Positions 61,247-64,000 of a stretch of DNA of 64,000 bases are shown here, one piece after another. Source of the DNA: Enterobacter cancerogenus (lineage in GTDB: Bacteria > Pseudomonadota > Gammaproteobacteria > Enterobacterales > Enterobacteriaceae). A model generated the notes under the pieces. That model ran no database searches and was not told the DNA's origin. It worked only from the letters and a program-made list of their open reading frames with translations. The stretch lies in assembly GCA_000773965.1 (NCBI GenBank), contig JRUP01000035.1, positions 60,104-124,103 on the forward strand. Direction: 5' to 3'. The position numbers and the translations under genes were made by a program. Each line of letters opens with the position of its first letter. Within the stretch, counting starts at the first letter, position 1.

Positions 61247-62908
61247 ATGCGTACAGGCACCAAAACGGCGCTGCTCCTGGCGCTTTTCGCGCTTTATTAT
61301 CTTATCCCGATCGAATTCCGCGCCTTATGGCAGCCGGATGAAACCCGCTACGCTGAAATCAGCCGTGAAATGCTGGTCAATGGCAATTGGGTGGTACCGC
61401 ACTTCTTTGATTTGCGTTATTTCGAAAAGCCCATAGCGGGTTATTGGGTCAACAATATCGGCCAGCTCTTGTTTGGCCATACCAACTTCGGTGTACGCGC
61501 CGGTTCGATTTTTTGCACCACGCTCAGTGCAGTGCTGATTTATTGGCTGGGTCATCAGATGTTTGCCAGCCGGAAAATCGCTCTGACCGGCAGCATCATT
61601 TTTCTCACTTCGCTTCTGGTGTATGGCATTGGCACTTACGCGGTGCTGGATCCTATTCTGCTGTTGTGGATGGTTGCCGCGATGTGCAGCTATTGGCTGG
61701 TGGCGCAAGCTTCTACTACGCAACAGCGTCTCTGCGGTTATGTGCTGCTGGGCGCAGCCTGCGCGATGGGCTTTATGACCAAGGGCTTCCTTGCGCTGGC
61801 GGTGCCGGTATTGGCGATTGTGCCTTGGGCGATTTGGCAAAAACGCTTCGGCGAGTTATTGCGCTGGGGACCTTTAACGGTCATCGTCGCCGCACTGCTC
61901 AGTGCGCCGTGGGCGCTGGCCATTTATCGCCAGGAAGGGGATTTCTGGCATTACTTCTTCTGGGTTGAGCATATTCAGCGCTTTGCAGAGAAAGATGCAC
62001 AGCACAAAGCCCCCTTCTGGTATTACCTGCCGGTGTTGCTGGCGGGATGCCTGCCGTGGCTGGCGCTGTTGCCGGGCTCAGTGATGGGCGCATGGCGCCA
62101 GCGTCGTCAACATGCGGGAGCCGTTTACCTGTTAAGTTGGGTGATCTTGCCACTGCTGTTCTTTAGCATCGCTAAAGGCAAACTGCCGACCTACATTCTG
62201 CCGTGCTTTGCACCTTTAGCACTGTTGATGGCGCATTACGCCCACAGTGGTTCTGCACAGTTAGTGAAGGTGTTTAAAGTTAATGGCTGGATAAACCTGC
62301 TGTTTGGTGCCATAACCACCTTAGTCCTGTTGGTGGTGGTTGCGCCATGGGGATTGGCGCACAAGCCCGTTTATACCCATGATGAAATACTGCCGTTAAT
62401 CTGTGGCGTACTGGCCTTTGCCGGCTGGGGCATTATGGGGTGGTTCAGTCTCAAACCGGGTGCCTGCCGTTGGCAACTGGCAGCGCTTTGTCCGTTAACG
62501 CTGGCGCTACTGATCGGCTTCGCGATACCGCAGAAGGTTCGTGATTCCAAACAGCCGCAGAGTTTTGTACAGGCTGTGCATCATCAACTGGCAGACAGCC
62601 GTTATCTGCTGGCTGACAATCCTGGCATCGCGGCTGCGGTGGCATGGGAAACTGAGCGCAGTGATATCACTTTCTATGATGCCAAAGGCGAACTGCAATA
62701 CGGTCTTAGCTATCCCGACGCGAAAACGCGCTATGTTGATGGCGCAGCATTTGCTGACTGGCTGCGTGAACATCGTCGCCATGGCAAAGTGTCCGTGGTG
62801 ATGATGCTCAACTCGGGCGAGAACGGGCCTGACCCTGCAATGCCAACGCCGGATGACGTTTATCGTCAAGGTCGACTGGTCTATTACGGTTATAACGCGA
62901 CACCATGA
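61247..62908 (+). CDS. arnT: Undecaprenyl phosphate-alpha-L-Ara4N transferase
   Basis: This 553-residue integral membrane glycosyltransferase (GT83, PMT-like) adds L-Ara4N to lipid A phosphates at the periplasmic face, reducing binding of polymyxin and other cationic peptides. It has about 12-13 helices in the first 410 residues and a C-terminal soluble domain. Key residues lie in WQPDETRYAEISREML and HFFDLRYFEKPIAGYW, both strongly conserved. Its stop overlaps the arnE start. Confidence 0.96.
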   Translation: MRTGTKTALLLALFALYYLIPIEFRALWQPDETRYAEISREMLVNGNWVVPHFFDLRYFEKPIAGYWVNNIGQLLFGHTNFGVRAGSIFCTTLSAVLIYWLGHQMFASRKIALTGSIIFLTSLLVYGIGTYAVLDPILLLWMVAAMCSYWLVAQASTTQQRLCGYVLLGAACAMGFMTKGFLALAVPVLAIVPWAIWQKRFGELLRWGPLTVIVAALLSAPWALAIYRQEGDFWHYFFWVEHIQRFAEKDAQHKAPFWYYLPVLLAGCLPWLALLPGSVMGAWRQRRQHAGAVYLLSWVILPLLFFSIAKGKLPTYILPCFAPLALLMAHYAHSGSAQLVKVFKVNGWINLLFGAITTLVLLVVVAPWGLAHKPVYTHDEILPLICGVLAFAGWGIMGWFSLKPGACRWQLAALCPLTLALLIGFAIPQKVRDSKQPQSFVQAVHHQLADSRYLLADNPGIAAAVAWETERSDITFYDAKGELQYGLSYPDAKTRYVDGAAFADWLREHRRHGKVSVVMMLNSGENGPDPAMPTPDDVYRQGRLVYYGYNATP

Positions 62909-63237
62909 ACCTGTTGCTTATTCTTCTGGTCAGTTTGTTGAGCTGCGCCGCCCAGCTTTGTCAAAAGCAGGCGGCGTATCTGGGGATGCGCCACGGCAAG
63001 AAGCAGCTCATCTTGTGGATTGCGCTGAGCCTCTTTTTGCTCGGCGTGGCGATGTTGCTATGGCTACTGGTATTGCGTGTGGTGCCGGTCAGCGTGGCCT
63101 ATCCGATGCTGAGTCTCAACTTCGTATTGGTGGCCATCGCAGCTAAGTTGATCTGGCGCGAGACATACACCTTGCAACAATGGTTCGGTACGCTGGCGAT
63201 TGTTGCCGGGGTCGCGCTGATGGGGAGCCACCTATGA
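62905..63237 (+). CDS. arnE: Undecaprenyl phosphate-Ara4N flippase subunit ArnE
   Basis: This 110-residue small multidrug resistance-type protein has four membrane helices (SLLSCAAQLCQKQAAYLG, VVPVSVAYPMLSLNFVLVAIAAKL, IVAGVALMG). With ArnF it flips undecaprenyl-P-Ara4N to the periplasmic side. It overlaps arnT by 4 nt and arnF by 4 nt. Confidence 0.93.
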   Translation: MNLLLILLVSLLSCAAQLCQKQAAYLGMRHGKKQLILWIALSLFLLGVAMLLWLLVLRVVPVSVAYPMLSLNFVLVAIAAKLIWRETYTLQQWFGTLAIVAGVALMGSHL

Positions 63238-63608
63238 AAGGGGTGATCCTCGCGCTGTGTAGCGTGCTGCTGGTGTCGCTGGCGCAATTGGTCCTGCGTG
63301 CCGCGATGCTACATTTCCCGCCATTGACTGCAATCCTTAGCCCGCAATTCTGGCAGCATCTGCAGCCGCTGCTCTTGCTTAGTCTGGGACTTGGTGCGTA
63401 CGCATTATCGATGCTGTGCTGGATGCTGGCGCTGCGTCATATGCAGCTTAACCGCCTCTATCCGTTGCTGAGCCTGAGTTATGTGCTGGTGTGGCTGGCA
63501 GCTATTTCGTTGCCAATGTTCGGTGAAGCCTTCCGCTGGAGCAGTTTTGCCGGTGTTGTATTGATTGTGTTTGGATTGTTGTGCGTTTCACTGCCGCGTA
63601 AACCTTAG
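63234..63608 (+). CDS. arnF: Undecaprenyl phosphate-Ara4N flippase subunit ArnF
   Basis: This 124-residue four-helix protein is the heterodimer partner of ArnE: LVSLAQLVLRAAMLHFPP, MLALRHMQLNRLYPLLSLSYVLVWLAAI and FAGVVLIVFGLLCVSLPRKP. The ATG at 63234 overlaps the arnE stop as ATGA; the frame upstream lies within arnE. It is the last gene of the operon; no clear terminator hairpin was seen in the 86 bp before the next gene end, and no pmrD follows. Confidence 0.93.
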   Translation: MKGVILALCSVLLVSLAQLVLRAAMLHFPPLTAILSPQFWQHLQPLLLLSLGLGAYALSMLCWMLALRHMQLNRLYPLLSLSYVLVWLAAISLPMFGEAFRWSSFAGVVLIVFGLLCVSLPRKP

Positions 63609-63694
63609 CCGCAGAACGTTAGATGTGACAGGCGTTCCCCATGGAACCAAAGCGGGTACCACATTTCGTCGACGAGCCGCATGGCGTGACACCG

Positions 63695-64000
63695 TCACTT
63701 TATCAGGCGTAAATGCTTTTCACTGAGGTCTGCGAGCGAGGGTGCACCCAGCATGCCCAGATCGCGACTGACTTCATCAGTGATGAGGTCAATGGCCCAC
63801 TCAACGCCCGATGTTCCGCCTACCGCACTTGCATAGTTAAAAGGCCTGCCAACAAAGCAGGCCCTTGCCCCCAGCGCCAAGGCTTTGATGACGTCGGTGC
63901 CACGTCGGATGCCGCTGTCCATCATCACCGTCATATTTCCCGCAGCGGTGACAATCTCGGGCAGAACACAAATCGGCGGGATCACCGTATCCAACTGACG
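63695..64000 (-). CDS. FMN-dependent alpha-hydroxyacid dehydrogenase/oxidase, C-terminal part
   Basis: The gene runs off the right edge; about 101 C-terminal residues are seen, beginning RQLD, the tail of the conserved HGGRQLD substrate-binding motif. VMMDSGIRRGTDVIKALALGARACFVGRPFNYA is the FMN phosphate-binding block of the lactate/glycolate oxidase family. It oxidises an L-2-hydroxyacid; LldD or lactate 2-monooxygenase-like proteins are possible. It is convergent with the arn operon. Confidence 0.88.
   Translation of the reverse strand, partial: RQLDTVIPPICVLPEIVTAAGNMTVMMDSGIRRGTDVIKALALGARACFVGRPFNYASAVGGTSGVEWAIDLITDEVSRDLGMLGAPSLADLSEKHLRLIK

Noticed and set aside
1-64000. CRISPR arrays, tRNA or rRNA genes, insertion sequences
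   Set aside because: No regularly spaced repeat series, no tRNA- or rRNA-like segment and no transposase or terminal inverted repeats were seen.

Overview
The window looks like chromosomal DNA of a plant-associated or environmental Enterobacterales, most likely Erwiniaceae (Pantoea/Erwinia-like). This rests on a complete arnBCADTEF operon in E. coli order, a near-identical DigH lipoprotein, CybB and GabP homologues, a diaminobutyrate aminotransferase/decarboxylase pair, and periplasmic sugar oxidation systems of the kind common in Pantoea and acetic acid bacteria. GC content looks to be in the mid-50s per cent by eye, apart from a visibly AT-richer pocket near 22.0-23.9 kb. No rRNA, tRNA, IS element, integrase or CRISPR array was seen. 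The genus is an inference.

Layout. 0-10.2 kb holds periplasmic sugar/polyol oxidation: the end of a PQQ quinoprotein dehydrogenase, a divergent hydroxyacid dehydrogenase/RraA-like/MFS operon, and a DoxX-HbpS-small subunit-GMC flavoprotein-triheme cytochrome-HbpS operon. 10.2-21.9 kb is a mosaic of small units: a sigma28-type chemoreceptor, YjbR, a methyltransferase, two AraC regulators, CybB, a MarR/CynX-like pair around a perfect 26-bp palindrome, DUF1543, Nudix, RidA, GNAT, SDR, DUF2000 and Lrp. 22.0-23.9 kb is an AT-rich two-gene module, an unrecognised protein plus an HTH-ImmA/IrrE metallopeptidase. It is the best candidate here for an undescribed accessory system. 24-31 kb carries a Tat-exported FAD oxidoreductase, a cupin, an amino-acid-type ABC importer, a PuuR-like regulator and a second FAD oxidoreductase, with matching palindromes at the two divergent ABC promoters.

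31-43.3 kb contains a soluble PAS chemoreceptor with its own sigma28-type promoter, an ACS-family transporter with a double GntR-type operator, a serine hydrolase/LysR pair, a histidine-rich protein, a GDSL autotransporter, an orphan tailspike-like beta-helix protein, DigH and a YezG-like protein. 43.4-47.7 kb is a GABA unit (gabP, gabT, gabR-like) without gabD. 47.8-51 kb holds an aldo/keto reductase/LysR pair, a TetR/RidA pair with twin operators and a small membrane protein. 51.3-54.2 kb makes 1,3-diaminopropane (dat, ddc). 54.4-55.7 kb has a prepilin peptidase and a small unknown gene. 56.2-63.6 kb is the arn lipid A modification operon. The window ends inside an FMN-dependent hydroxyacid dehydrogenase.

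Two themes recur. The first is oxidation of sugars and hydroxyacids by exported dehydrogenases feeding the respiratory chain. The second is amine, GABA and polyamine metabolism: dat/ddc, gabTPR, two PuuB/DadA-type oxidases, a PuuR-like regulator and two RidA proteins. Most transcription units are short and divergent from their own regulator, so several operators can be proposed directly from the sequence.
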